Below, in pieces: positions 8,687 to 16,234 of a stretch of DNA of 64,000 nucleotides; the first letter of the stretch is position 1, and each line of letters starts with the position of its first letter. The notes beneath the pieces are model-generated. The model ran no database searches and had not been told where the DNA came from. It saw nothing but the letters and a program-made list of their open reading frames with translations. The translations under genes and the position numbers were made by a program. The stretch comes from an uncultured Bacteroidales bacterium (GTDB taxonomy: Bacteria; Bacteroidota; Bacteroidia; Bacteroidales; Paludibacteraceae): assembly GCA_900321005.1 (NCBI GenBank), contig ONUF01000012.1, forward strand, positions 31,062 through 95,061, given 5' to 3'.

Positions 8687-9046
8687 TTACGGCTTAATTT
8701 CTTCGCCGCGCTTTAACATTTCGTTTACCTCATGCCTAACGTAGTCGCACAACCGCCCATAGGCCGGCTTACCCCATTTCTTCGCACGATATAAGGTCTC
8801 ATCATATTTCGCTTGCCATGCCGCACGCCGCTCCGGATCTCGTAAGATAGCCTTGCTCTCCGCGACATAATTGCTAAACTGCTTCGCCGTAGGATGTGCC
8901 GCGCGTCTCTTCTTCTCTGCCTTACTTAATTCCGGCTTATGACATACCGCCGCCCATGTTCCGTTTCCCGGAATATGCCGCGCGTAGAAATCCTTATCCA
9001 CATGCCCTTTCATGTCATCCACCAATCCCGTCCATTGTACTTTCAT
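8687..9046 (-). CDS. Small basic protein of unknown function (paralogue of the 50089 gene)
   Basis: 119 residues, rich in Lys/Arg and helix, without signal peptide or membrane helix. It has a good AGGAGAG ribosome site just upstream of the ATG and its own promoter (9078-9109). It resembles the 144-residue product at 50089-50523: both have an acidic-Met-x-Gly start (DDMKG / EEMIG), a central helical stretch, and an ending YGRLCDYVRHEV / YSRIDNFIRAVL. I do not recognise a named family. A weak likeness to small Bacteroidota proteins of the DUF6266 kind is possible but unproven. Confidence 0.6.
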   Translation of the reverse strand: MKVQWTGLVDDMKGHVDKDFYARHIPGNGTWAAVCHKPELSKAEKKRRAAHPTAKQFSNYVAESKAILRDPERRAAWQAKYDETLYRAKKWGKPAYGRLCDYVRHEVNEMLKRGEEIKP

Positions 9047-9077
9047 AGTATTTCTCTCTCCTTTCTAAATCCGCCTG

Positions 9078-9109
9078 CAAAGGTACAACAAAAAAATGAC
9101 ATTTCCAAA
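9078..9109 (-). promoter_or_regulatory. Promoter of the 8687 gene, overlapping a terminator
   Basis: Minus strand TTTG (9106-9109), 20 bp, TACCTTTG (9078-9085). The -33 box lies at the edge of the loop of the terminator hairpin 9095-9132 and the U-tract is inside the spacer. Confidence 0.8.
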
Positions 9110-9132
9110 TTTTCGCCTTCGGAAATGTCATT
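9095..9132 (-). terminator. Terminator of the BspA-like gene 9215-11416, fused to a promoter
   Basis: Perfect 12-bp arms (9095-9106 and 9121-9132, core ATGACATTTCC / GGAAATGTCAT), 14-base loop, followed on the minus transcript by a run of seven U at 9089-9095. Confidence 0.85.
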
Positions 9133-9214
9133 AATATTCATTTTTCTTCTATTTCAGGTCAATATCATTGACCGCTTTGGATTACGTCCCTGACAAGGAG
9201 CTTTAGCTCCGCTC

Positions 9215-11416
9215 TTATTTTACCATCTTTCCTTCCGTGTCATACACATGCTCTCCGCGGAGAATGTAGATTTGACCATCCATGAGGACTTTGACGGGTT
9301 TGTCGGAGTCAACGTGGAGTTCTTCAATACCATTGAGCCAATTAGTGTGGAAGGACATGTTTTTTTTGTCCATTTCTTGACCATCTGCATCTTTGGCAGT
9401 GATGGTTATATTATATTCCGTGCCGGATTCAAGTCCTGTGACAGTAAAGTGAAAACCTGTTATTTGTTCACTTTGCGATTTGTAATTTCTATTGGGCGCA
9501 AAAGCTATCCCAATTAAATGTCCGGACGCATTAAAGGTCAATTTGTATATCACATTCCCGAAGAAATCACGTATTACAATTTCATAACTAACAGCCCCCG
9601 CGATGAATGGCCAAATAATTCCGGCGGTGGTGTTGGTTGGCGTAATGATAACATCCTCGATATGTTCTGTTATTTCTTCTGCATCAATGGTCTCAATGTA
9701 GTAGAAATCACGCCAACCTGTAGCCGCTTTGTACTTATCCACGGAAGCAGACAAGACATGCAAGACACATTCGAATTTGTCTATACCGTCAAAGGAATTG
9801 CTATAGGTCACACAAGGTTTTTCGCGATAACTATAGATTTGCTCTAATCCCGTACAGTTGTAGAAGGCTTGCTCATAAATCGTTTTTACCGTTGTCGGCA
9901 CACTAATATGCTTGATTGTGGTGTAACCGGCAAAAGTGCTATTTCCAATAGTTGTAACTCCTTCTGCAATAATCAATTTCTCTACGGCTTGCGGAGCTTC
10001 TACACCGAACGTATAATTGCTATTAAGTGTTCCGTTTCCGCTGATGGTTAGAGATTTGTTAGTGTCATCATATTCCCACGTGAGAGCCAAATTATCACCA
10101 CATTTCCCGCTCCTATCTGCCGCAAAGGTGGCAGCAAAGGTAGTATCTTGTGTCAGGGTTATATAACGAGGATTTTCGGTATTGCCATCATTCCATTGAG
10201 TAAAGTGGTAGCCTTCATCTGGAATAGCAGATATTTCAACAGGCTCACATGCGTTTCCTCCTTCTTGTTTTATATGCCCATTTCCGAAAGGAACTACGCT
10301 AATACTATAAGGAGATGGAGCATGTCGAATACGATCTTTGTATTGATTCCAATTTTCGGCAGACTGATATGTTTCCAATGCTCCGCATGGAACATATATT
10401 GATGTTAAATAGTAGTTATTGAACGCCTCGTATCCTAAGGAAGGCGGAGTTTCCGCGTCTATTGTCACAGTGGTCATGTTTCTGCATTCATAGAAAGCCT
10501 GCCCTCCAATGCTTGTGACGCTGTTTGGAATTTCAATAGAGGTTAAACTGGTGCAATAAGAGAAAGCACCTCCTCCAATCCACTTTGTTCCTTCTGTGAT
10601 AGTATATGAAGATAATGCTCTATCTACCGCTTCAATTAAATAAGTATCTGCATAGCGGATATTGTCAATTACCGGCAAACTTGTACAACCCGAGAAAGCA
10701 CCATCTCCAATGTTCGTGACGCTGTTTGGAATATTTATAGAGATCAAGCTACAACAACTATCAAAAGCACCCCACTCAATGTTTGTAACGCTGTTTGGAA
10801 TTTCAATAGAGGTCAAACTGGTGCAACCTTCAAAGGCTCTGGTTCCAACCCACTTTGTCCCTTCTTTGATAGTATATGAAAATAGTGATTTATCCACCGC
10901 TTCCACCAAATATGTATCTGCATAGCGCAGATTATTCTCAGTGGGTAAACCTGTGCAACCATAGAAAGCATACCCCTCAATGTTTGTAACGCTATTAGGA
11001 ATTTCAATAGATTTCAATCCGATGCAACCTGCGAAAGCCTGCCATCCAATACTTGTGACGCTATTGGGAATTTCTATAGTGGTCAAACTCGTGCAACCCG
11101 AGAAAGCAGAATCTCCAATGCCTGTGACACTATTTGGAATAGTCACAGATTTCAATCCGATGCAACCTTCGAAAGCCTGCCCTCCAATGCTTGTGACGCT
11201 ATACGTAACGGAATTGTATTCCGCGAAAGCAGGGATATCAATGGTCGTCAGGCCAGAATAGTTACTACTAGACCAAAGCCACTGGTATGTTACCTCAGCC
11301 GTTTTGTCCTTGTCGTTGAGGATATAATACAGATTGCCGATCATAACCCTTTCGGCATACATGGTGCTGATACTTGCCATTACGGCAAAAAAGAGAGTAA
11401 AAATTTTTGTTTTCAT
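9215..11416 (-). CDS. Secreted BspA-like LRR protein with InlB-type and FN3-like domains
   Basis: 733 residues with signal peptide MKTKIFTLFFAVMASISTMYA. LRR_5 (BspA/Treponema type) repeats ...[18 protein letters not shown] fill about residues 60-340. They are interrupted twice by a module beginning RYADTYL(V/I)EAVD. An InlB B-repeat-like region follows (about 375-440, GYHFTQWNDGNTENP), then more LRRs, an FN3-like region (about 590-690), and a C-terminal tail IYILRGEHVYDTEGKMVK shared with the other two BspA proteins here. It is likely an exported adhesin or surface protein; T9SS export is inferred from the tail. Codon use is more AT-rich than in the neighbouring wall genes. Confidence 0.85.
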   Translation of the reverse strand: MKTKIFTLFFAVMASISTMYAERVMIGNLYYILNDKDKTAEVTYQWLWSSSNYSGLTTIDIPAFAEYNSVTYSVTSIGGQAFEGCIGLKSVTIPNSVTGIGDSAFSGCTSLTTIEIPNSVTSIGWQAFAGCIGLKSIEIPNSVTNIEGYAFYGCTGLPTENNLRYADTYLVEAVDKSLFSYTIKEGTKWVGTRAFEGCTSLTSIEIPNSVTNIEWGAFDSCCSLISINIPNSVTNIGDGAFSGCTSLPVIDNIRYADTYLIEAVDRALSSYTITEGTKWIGGGAFSYCTSLTSIEIPNSVTSIGGQAFYECRNMTTVTIDAETPPSLGYEAFNNYYLTSIYVPCGALETYQSAENWNQYKDRIRHAPSPYSISVVPFGNGHIKQEGGNACEPVEISAIPDEGYHFTQWNDGNTENPRYITLTQDTTFAATFAADRSGKCGDNLALTWEYDDTNKSLTISGNGTLNSNYTFGVEAPQAVEKLIIAEGVTTIGNSTFAGYTTIKHISVPTTVKTIYEQAFYNCTGLEQIYSYREKPCVTYSNSFDGIDKFECVLHVLSASVDKYKAATGWRDFYYIETIDAEEITEHIEDVIITPTNTTAGIIWPFIAGAVSYEIVIRDFFGNVIYKLTFNASGHLIGIAFAPNRNYKSQSEQITGFHFTVTGLESGTEYNITITAKDADGQEMDKKNMSFHTNWLNGIEELHVDSDKPVKVLMDGQIYILRGEHVYDTEGKMVK

Positions 11417-11438
11417 ATATTTTGATAATGTTTATTTG

Positions 11439-12179
11439 CTATTTCGCTTCCCATAAGGGACAGTTACGACACTCCATTTTCCGTCTCCACGGGCATTCTC
11501 CATTGGGAACAATAGATGCTTCTTCGTTCCAATGTTCATATGTTTCTTTGATTATAAAGAAATCATTGTTTAACGAATCTTTTGTCAAAAGATCGCAATA
11601 ATACAACTTTTCATTGGGCAGATAACAATCATCTCTTACAATGAGATGGCTACATTCATTATACATCTCTTTTCTATAATTTATTAGAGTCTCTATATGA
11701 TGTTCACGAAATGGAACTGCTTTGTATTTGGAATTTTGCGGTGTTTTATAATTTGAATATTCACTTTCTGAGAAAAAATACTCTTTTTCTGCACTCTTAA
11801 TGTCCCCTATATCTTTGGGTGTGTTCTTAAACGAAATATTAAAATAAATTTTAGAAGGAGGTATTGTCGGTTTCCCCCATCTCATAAATTGTTTCAATGT
11901 AAGTTCATAAAATGTAAATTTTGTGCTCTCATTTTTGGAGTCTTTTGCCTGCGCAATAACAATCCGAAAATTCTGATTTTTTACTATCGGCTCTAATTCT
12001 GTTATAGTTGCAGCTCCAAAATATTTGGCCTCTTCAGAAGTTTTCTTAATTTCATAAAACCATGTGTCATTATCTCGCATGGCAGAGATGTCAACAGGGG
12101 AGTTAATGATTTTTATATTTGTAAATCCATGGTCCTTCAAATATTGGCAAAAAGCCAGTTTTGCATCCTTATCCGTCAT
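11439..12179 (-). CDS. Putative PD-(D/E)xK-fold protein with C-terminal cysteine cluster
   Basis: About 246 residues from the ATG at 12177-12179; an upstream ATG at 12227 would read through the RNA terminator. Residues 30-50 contain DISAMRDNDTWFYEIKKT, in which D-x(n)-E-x-K preceded by a hydrophobic strand resembles the catalytic core of restriction-type nucleases. The end carries CPWRRKMECRNCPLWEAK, a C-x7-C-x2-C cluster that could bind metal. The gene is clearly AT-rich compared with both sides, which suggests recent acquisition. No methylase or other defence partner is adjacent. Function is inference only. Confidence 0.5.
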   Translation of the reverse strand: MTDKDAKLAFCQYLKDHGFTNIKIINSPVDISAMRDNDTWFYEIKKTSEEAKYFGAATITELEPIVKNQNFRIVIAQAKDSKNESTKFTFYELTLKQFMRWGKPTIPPSKIYFNISFKNTPKDIGDIKSAEKEYFFSESEYSNYKTPQNSKYKAVPFREHHIETLINYRKEMYNECSHLIVRDDCYLPNEKLYYCDLLTKDSLNNDFFIIKETYEHWNEEASIVPNGECPWRRKMECRNCPLWEAK

Positions 12180-12212
12180 ACTATTTTTTATTTTAATTAT
12201 GTACCATATAAT

Positions 12213-12236
12213 AAAAAGCGTGAACATTATTCACGC
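12213..12236 (-). terminator. Terminator of the 6S-like RNA
   Basis: GCGTGAA / TTCACGC arms (12218-12224 and 12230-12236) with a 5-base loop, followed on the minus strand by a run of five U. Confidence 0.75.
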
Positions 12237-12416
12237 TCATTCTCCAAATAGAGGTTCCTGCAAGACCCTTCAACCAAGAATAAACAATAACGTCCACGCC
12301 CGATATATACGCCCTCCCCCGCCCACTAAGGGCGTGAACGGATAATACATATCCACGAGAACGCTTATCGCACTATCTTGTTTCGGGGTTGAAATTTTGC
12401 AGGATTTCTATTTGCC
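12213..12416 (-). ncRNA. Rod-shaped structured RNA, candidate 6S RNA
   Basis: On the minus strand a long interrupted helix closes the region. TCTATTTG (12407-12414) pairs with CAAATAGA (12245-12252), TGCAGG (12398-12403) with CCTGCA (12257-12262), and GGTTGAA (12387-12393) with TTCAACC (12269-12275). The apex carries CGCCC-ACTAA-GGGCG (12320-12334). A terminator follows at once (12213-12236). Length near 200 nt, a single rod with internal bubbles and a terminal hairpin fit 6S RNA, which binds RNA polymerase. Other structured RNAs are possible; no open frame explains the pairing. Confidence 0.5.
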
Positions 12417-12507
12417 AAAACAAGCGTCAATAAACGCCTTTTATTCTGTCCTTGCTTTTTTACGCTGTCAAGGCCAGCGGTTCCGTTTTACGTCGTGAAT
12501 GAGACGG

Positions 12508-12786
12508 TTATTTATCGTCGTAATGACCATAGGCTGCCAAGACAAGAACAATTACTTCTGTGTCACGAATCTCATAAACCAGCCTATGCTTCTTTGAGAT
12601 TCTTCTGCTCCACTGCTCAGAATTGCGCCCTCTGAGAGGTTCCGGATGACCTGTGCCGTTTCGTGGAGATTCATATAATTCACTAATGAGTTGCAACGCT
12701 TTATAGTAGGATTTCGGCTCACTATGCAACAAGCGCTTCAAATCTTGTTGCGCTTGTTCCTTGATCTCAACAGAATACTTGCTCAT
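12508..12786 (-). CDS. yoeB: YoeB/Txe-family mRNA interferase toxin
   Basis: 92 residues. The family pattern is complete: GHPEPLRG, then WSRRISKKHRLVYEI, then the C-terminal YGHYDDK. The RelE-fold toxin residues (Glu in the PEPL block, Arg in RRI, His near the end) are all present, so it is probably active. YoeB cleaves mRNA at the ribosomal A site. The start overlaps the antitoxin stop by 4 bases (ATGA). Confidence 0.9.
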   Translation of the reverse strand: MSKYSVEIKEQAQQDLKRLLHSEPKSYYKALQLISELYESPRNGTGHPEPLRGRNSEQWSRRISKKHRLVYEIRDTEVIVLVLAAYGHYDDK

Positions 12787-13019
12787 AAGCTCTGAATATA
12801 ACGATCTAACTCCTCAATGTTGGCAAATGAACGTGCAGGTCCTTTTTCTGCTTCGTCAAGCCGACGAAAATATTCCTCCTTGGTCATACAAGTAGGATCA
12901 TACGTGAGTTCTTTTGCCAGGCGTTTGAGATACTTAGCCGCACGTTTGAGCATATTCTCATCCTCAGAGAGAATACCTAAACTTCGATATATTTCTGCAT
13001 TCAGTTCTAAAGCGGTCAT
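12783..13019 (-). CDS. Antitoxin partner of YoeB
   Basis: 78 residues, acidic and helical, without the usual YefM N-terminal pattern. It contains DPTCMTKEEYFRRLDEAEKG, a stretch seen in antitoxins encoded with Bacteroidota YoeB-type toxins. It lies upstream of the toxin with a 4-base overlap, as expected for translational coupling, and behind a clear promoter. The antitoxin role rests mainly on position and size. Confidence 0.75.
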   Translation of the reverse strand: MTALELNAEIYRSLGILSEDENMLKRAAKYLKRLAKELTYDPTCMTKEEYFRRLDEAEKGPARSFANIEELDRYIQSL

Positions 13020-13045
13020 AAATGCCTCCTTTTTAAATCACGCTG

Positions 13046-13077
13046 CAAAGTTACTGCTTTTTTTTGACATATGCAAA
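13046..13077 (-). promoter_or_regulatory. Promoter of the toxin-antitoxin pair
   Basis: Minus strand TTTG (13074-13077), 20 bp beginning CATATGTCA, TAACTTTG (13046-13053). About 25 bases separate it from the antitoxin ATG. Confidence 0.8.
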
Positions 13078-13112
13078 TTTTTCTATCTTTTGTCTGCAAA
13101 AACCAAAAGCAA

Positions 13113-13128
13113 GCCCGTTTTTGCGGGC
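13113..13128 (-). terminator. Hairpin terminator downstream of the TonB-like gene
   Basis: GCCCG / CGGGC arms with a 6-base loop, followed on the minus transcript by a U-rich stretch. It separates the TonB-like gene from the toxin-antitoxin promoter. Confidence 0.55.
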
Positions 13129-13211
13129 CTGCATAAACCGTTTCACATTTGTGGTTGTATTAACAAACGGGCTGAAGAGTTACCATGCTGATTGATGCGA
13201 AACGGAGTTTA

Positions 13212-13817
13212 TTATTTCAGTTTGAAGACCACAGGAATAGTATAGTGAACATTTACCGGTTCGCCGTTTTCTTTACCCGGTTTCCAGTCCGGCATGTTAT
13301 TCACAACGCGCAAGGCTTCGTTATCCAGGCTTTCCGTGCCGCTGGACTTGACCACATGCGCATCCGTCACCTTCCCTTCTTTCGTGATCACAAACGAGCA
13401 AGCAACCCGTCCTTCTTTTTTATCCTTTTTTGCGTCTGCCGGATACTTCACATTATCCATCAAATACGTCATCATTGCAGACATACCGCCAGGGAATTCC
13501 GGCATGCTGTCCGGCGCCAGAACCGGCAGTTCGGGTTTTACATCGGCTTCAAGTGAAGAAGCGATAGTCGCTTCGCCGTCACTCTTTACTATGTACACCT
13601 TCTTCCCGTTTTCATTACCGTTCCTGGTAACAGTCACAGAAGTGGAGCATTTTTTGCCAGATTCGGAGGTGTTAACAACAACTACATTGCCATCTTCGAC
13701 TTGGACGACTTTGGTTTGTTTGGTTGTACTGCCGTTTTTTGCAGTGTTTTTGCTTCCTGCGCACACGCTTATTGAAACGAGCAGGCAAAGTGCGCTGAAT
13801 AATACTTTCGTTTTCAT
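13212..13817 (-). CDS. TonB C-terminal-domain protein
   Basis: 201 residues with signal peptide MKTKVLFSALCLLVSISVCA. The C-terminal 90 residues are a TonB domain: MPEFPGGMSAMMTYLMDNVKYP, then GRVACSFVITKEGKVTDAHVVKSS, then ALRVVNNMPDWKPGKENG and a final beta strand. There is no N-terminal membrane anchor beyond the signal peptide and no proline-rich spanner, so it is a secreted TonB-like protein and not a classic energy transducer. Its ATG overlaps the end of the upstream regulator remnant by 4 bases. Confidence 0.8.
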   Translation of the reverse strand: MKTKVLFSALCLLVSISVCAGSKNTAKNGSTTKQTKVVQVEDGNVVVVNTSESGKKCSTSVTVTRNGNENGKKVYIVKSDGEATIASSLEADVKPELPVLAPDSMPEFPGGMSAMMTYLMDNVKYPADAKKDKKEGRVACSFVITKEGKVTDAHVVKSSGTESLDNEALRVVNNMPDWKPGKENGEPVNVHYTIPVVFKLK

Positions 13818-14574
13818 TTTTCTTTTGTTTTGAGGGTTATACTTATTAATTTTTCGCGCAAGTCCGCAGCAATGGTACCAAGTTTCTGCGCTGTGCGTGT
13901 TTTTTTATTGCTTATACTGTTTTGCGACAACATCATAATATCTGCTATTTCCTTAGCCGACAAATCCACTAGAACCAGTACGCAAAAGCGAATGTCTTGT
14001 TCCGAGAGTTCCGGCTGTGCAGCTTGCAGTTTGTCCACTGCATCATACAGATACGCGTTAGCCGTCGTGCAGAATTGTTTGTAATCGTCCCAATGGAGCG
14101 CCACCTGGATTTTTCCCTGTGACTGCGCGTGTTCGCGGTCTTCGTTTGTATCACTTTACGATGGATGGTGCGGGTGGCCTGTAACATGGTGGCGTCGCCT
14201 TCCTCGCGATATCGGCGCTCGGCTATCAGGCTCAGTTCAATCACGGAAAGCGGGTAGTAAACGGAATCGCTCAGATAGAGGAACTCGTTTGCCGCCTGAC
14301 TGAAACAATCGAAAGCCAGCGAATCCTGTTGCCCGGCCAGATACGCCTTGCCGAGATGATAAATCACTTTTGCCTCTTTGGCTGTCTGTCCTTTGGTGCG
14401 GAATGTTTCAGCCGCATCCTGTAATGCAGGTATATCCGCGTACGTCTGTAGCGCGTTTTCCAAGGAGTCAGCAGTCCGAAGAGTGGCATCGGCTACCTGT
14501 TCGCTCTTCCTATCGTGCGTCGCACACGCAGACAGCGCACAGAGGATAATAATGTATGAGACAATTTTTCGCAT
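13814..14574 (-). pseudogene. Decayed TPR/HTH regulator (N-terminal lipoprotein part and C-terminal HTH part in different frames)
   Basis: The 5' part from the ATG at 14572-14574 reads MRKIVSYIIILCALSACATH, a lipoprotein signal, then TPR-like helices (LGKAYLAGQQDSLAFDCFSQAANEF). It then leaves frame near 14150. The 3' part (13814 to about 14145) in another frame reads a segment from LHWDDYKQFCTTANAYL through a LuxR-like HTH (LSAKEIADIMMLSQNSISNKKT). Intact Bacteroidota regulators of this type join these parts through a transmembrane/coiled-coil middle of several hundred residues, which is missing. The simplest reading is an internal deletion plus frameshift. The HTH piece might still be translated from a GTG at 14102-14104. 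Confidence 0.65.
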
Positions 14575-14630
14575 AATACGTGTTGTTTTAGTCACTTTTC
14601 GGACCACAAATTCTGTTCCAAAATCCACTG

Positions 14631-14662
14631 CAAAGGTACTACAATTTTCAAAGCCATCCAAA
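14631..14662 (-). promoter_or_regulatory. Promoter of the decayed regulator
   Basis: Minus strand TTTG (14659-14662), 20 bp, TACCTTTG (14631-14638). The spacer lacks the ATGTCA block common in the other promoters here. Confidence 0.7.
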
Positions 14663-14746
14663 TTTTTTCATGCGACAAATGATTTTGTAACGTACTGATT
14701 TACAGTGCTGTTGCAAAAATAATTAGCGACATGCTATTCTGTAACA

Positions 14747-14780
14747 ACGACAAAAGCGGGCCGAAACCCGTTTTTGTCGT
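14747..14780 (-). terminator. Terminator after the 14810 gene
   Basis: ACGACAAAAGCGGG / CCCGTTTTTGTCGT arms around a short loop form a long hairpin with flanking A/T runs, just downstream of the small membrane protein. Confidence 0.7.
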
Positions 14781-14809
14781 ATAACAACCAAAGTATGAAG
14801 CTTTGGGCG

Positions 14810-15229
14810 TTAGTCTTCTTTCCAGCTATCCTCGGTCGGTTTTTGTTTTTTAGCCAGCCGCAGTTCAACAAGGAAGGAACATAACATTCCGATACCAACG
14901 CCGAAGGCAACTATCAGCCAGAAATAGATGCTTTTTGTACTAATATCCGCAAGCCAGTCGATGGCTGCTCCAAGACCTACACCGAGCAACATGCAAGCGA
15001 AGCGAAGGTTACCGACATCAATCGTGCCGGGCTTTGGCGCTTTCTTCGGTTCGTCGATAAGTAACTTAGCCGTTTCCGGATCCGTCTTGTTCTCAATAAT
15101 GAGCTGGCGGATTTCTTTCTCCTGCTGATTCTTTTTCATCTTTTTGAGAAAAACCATAACAACGACTACTATCGGTAAACCGAAAATAAAAATTATGGCT
15201 ACTAAACCAAGGAAATTATCAGGTATCAT
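14810..15229 (-). CDS. DUF6249-like small membrane protein
   Basis: 139 residues. One N-terminal membrane helix (about 7-28) is followed by a charged KKMKKNQQEKEIRQLIIEN segment and two further helices (about 78-98 and 103-123). The order matches small Bacteroidota membrane proteins annotated as DUF6249 that often accompany ECF sigma factors. Here the sigma factor and its membrane partner lie just upstream on the same strand, which suggests an envelope-stress unit. No catalytic motif is seen. Confidence 0.6.
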   Translation of the reverse strand: MIPDNFLGLVAIIFIFGLPIVVVVMVFLKKMKKNQQEKEIRQLIIENKTDPETAKLLIDEPKKAPKPGTIDVGNLRFACMLLGVGLGAAIDWLADISTKSIYFWLIVAFGVGIGMLCSFLVELRLAKKQKPTEDSWKED

Positions 15230-15320
15230 AATACTAAAAATTTTAATTGTTTAACAATGTTTGTTTGGGGAGTTGACTAGTATGCTCCTCTATTTGTATG
15301 ATACGCGGAGTGCGAAAAGG

Positions 15321-15629
15321 TTACACTTCCGGCGAGAAATAATGTAAACGTTGCGCAGCCAGAATAAGGATGGTGGCAATCGGCAGGGCGATACTCAGAA
15401 CCCGTAATGGTTCCGGCATCTCTGGCATAAAGACGAAAAGTGCATAGATATACACCACTACCGCTACTGGCAGGCCGAAACAAATGCCTAAAAGCTTCGC
15501 CCATTTGCGCAAGGTCTTGAGACGCAAGTCACGACGCACGGTGCGTATGACGGCGGCGTTGATATCCGCGACAGGTTGTTGCCGCTTGGCGCTTTCGTTG
15601 AGTAATATGTCTAATTCTTGATCGGTCAT
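15321..15629 (-). CDS. Small membrane protein, putative anti-sigma partner
   Basis: 102 residues: a cytoplasmic N-terminus (MTDQELDILLNESAKRQ), then two membrane helices (about 45-67 and 74-92). It begins inside the last codons of the sigma gene (4-base overlap), the usual arrangement for anti-sigma factors. It lacks a zinc-binding H-x3-C-x2-C motif, so it is not a ZAS-type anti-sigma. The role is inferred from position alone. Confidence 0.55.
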   Translation of the reverse strand: MTDQELDILLNESAKRQQPVADINAAVIRTVRRDLRLKTLRKWAKLLGICFGLPVAVVVYIYALFVFMPEMPEPLRVLSIALPIATILILAAQRLHYFSPEV

Positions 15630-16171
15630 AAATTTGTCGGTGTGCTCGTTAGCACTTTTTTGATTCGTTCGCGTATGCGGTACATGCGTACCTTAATATT
15701 ATTTTCTGTTTGCCCGAGTCGTTGGGCGATGGTGCTGAGGGGGATGGATTGGTAATAATGCCATTGGATGAGTTGTCGGTCGGCTTCGGGCAGTTGGGCG
15801 ATGGCGGCCTCCATGGCTTGGAGCTGTTGTTCTTTCTGCTCGTCATAGCTCTCGTCCGGTGCATCGGTATTCTCGTCCAGGGGATCGGTCTGCCGTCGTT
15901 TCTCTTTCTCGAACATGCGCAGGGCGATATGGTTGGCGATGATGGTGACCCACGCTCCGAAGTTCTCTCCGCGCCAGCTATCGAGGTGGCGGTAGGCTTG
16001 GATGAACGCCATCTGGGTGACCTCTTGGGCATTCTCTGTATCCTTCATGAGCCGCAACGCGGCGCCGTAAACGGCGGAAGTATAGCGCTTCATAAGCATC
16101 TCGAACGCACGTGCGTTGCTATCCTGCAACACCTCGCGTATCAGTTCTATGTCCGTTGGTTGAAACAACAT
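15626..16171 (-). CDS. ECF-type RNA polymerase sigma factor
   Basis: 181 residues. Region 2 lies at about 20-90 (AFEMLMKRYTSAVYGAALRLMKDTENAQEVTQMAFIQAY in shape) and region 4 at about 115-172 (LPEADRQLIQWHYYQSIPLSTIAQRLG then NIKVRMYRIRERIKK). It has no N- or C-terminal extension. The next gene overlaps by 4 bases and is probably its membrane regulator. An ECF-like promoter (16185-16209) just upstream suggests self-activation. Confidence 0.9.
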   Translation of the reverse strand: MLFQPTDIELIREVLQDSNARAFEMLMKRYTSAVYGAALRLMKDTENAQEVTQMAFIQAYRHLDSWRGENFGAWVTIIANHIALRMFEKEKRRQTDPLDENTDAPDESYDEQKEQQLQAMEAAIAQLPEADRQLIQWHYYQSIPLSTIAQRLGQTENNIKVRMYRIRERIKKVLTSTPTNL

Positions 16172-16184
16172 GTTCTACCTACAA

Positions 16185-16209
16185 GATACCCAATGTACAC
16201 AAAGGTTAC
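16185..16209 (-). promoter_or_regulatory. Candidate ECF autoregulatory promoter
   Basis: Minus strand GTAACC (16204-16209) and GGTATC (16185-16190), about 13 bases apart, 14 bases before the sigma ATG. The AAC...GTA arrangement is like ECF promoters. It is a weaker call than the TTTG/TAnnTTTG promoters. Confidence 0.4.
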
Positions 16210-16234
16210 ACCCTGTGGGTATTTTTTTCTTCAA

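Noticed and set aside
16205-16230. ACCC-TGT-GGGT followed by a T-run as a plus-strand terminator
   Set aside because: No plus-strand gene ends here; the stem is only 4 bp and overlaps the proposed ECF promoter on the other strand.
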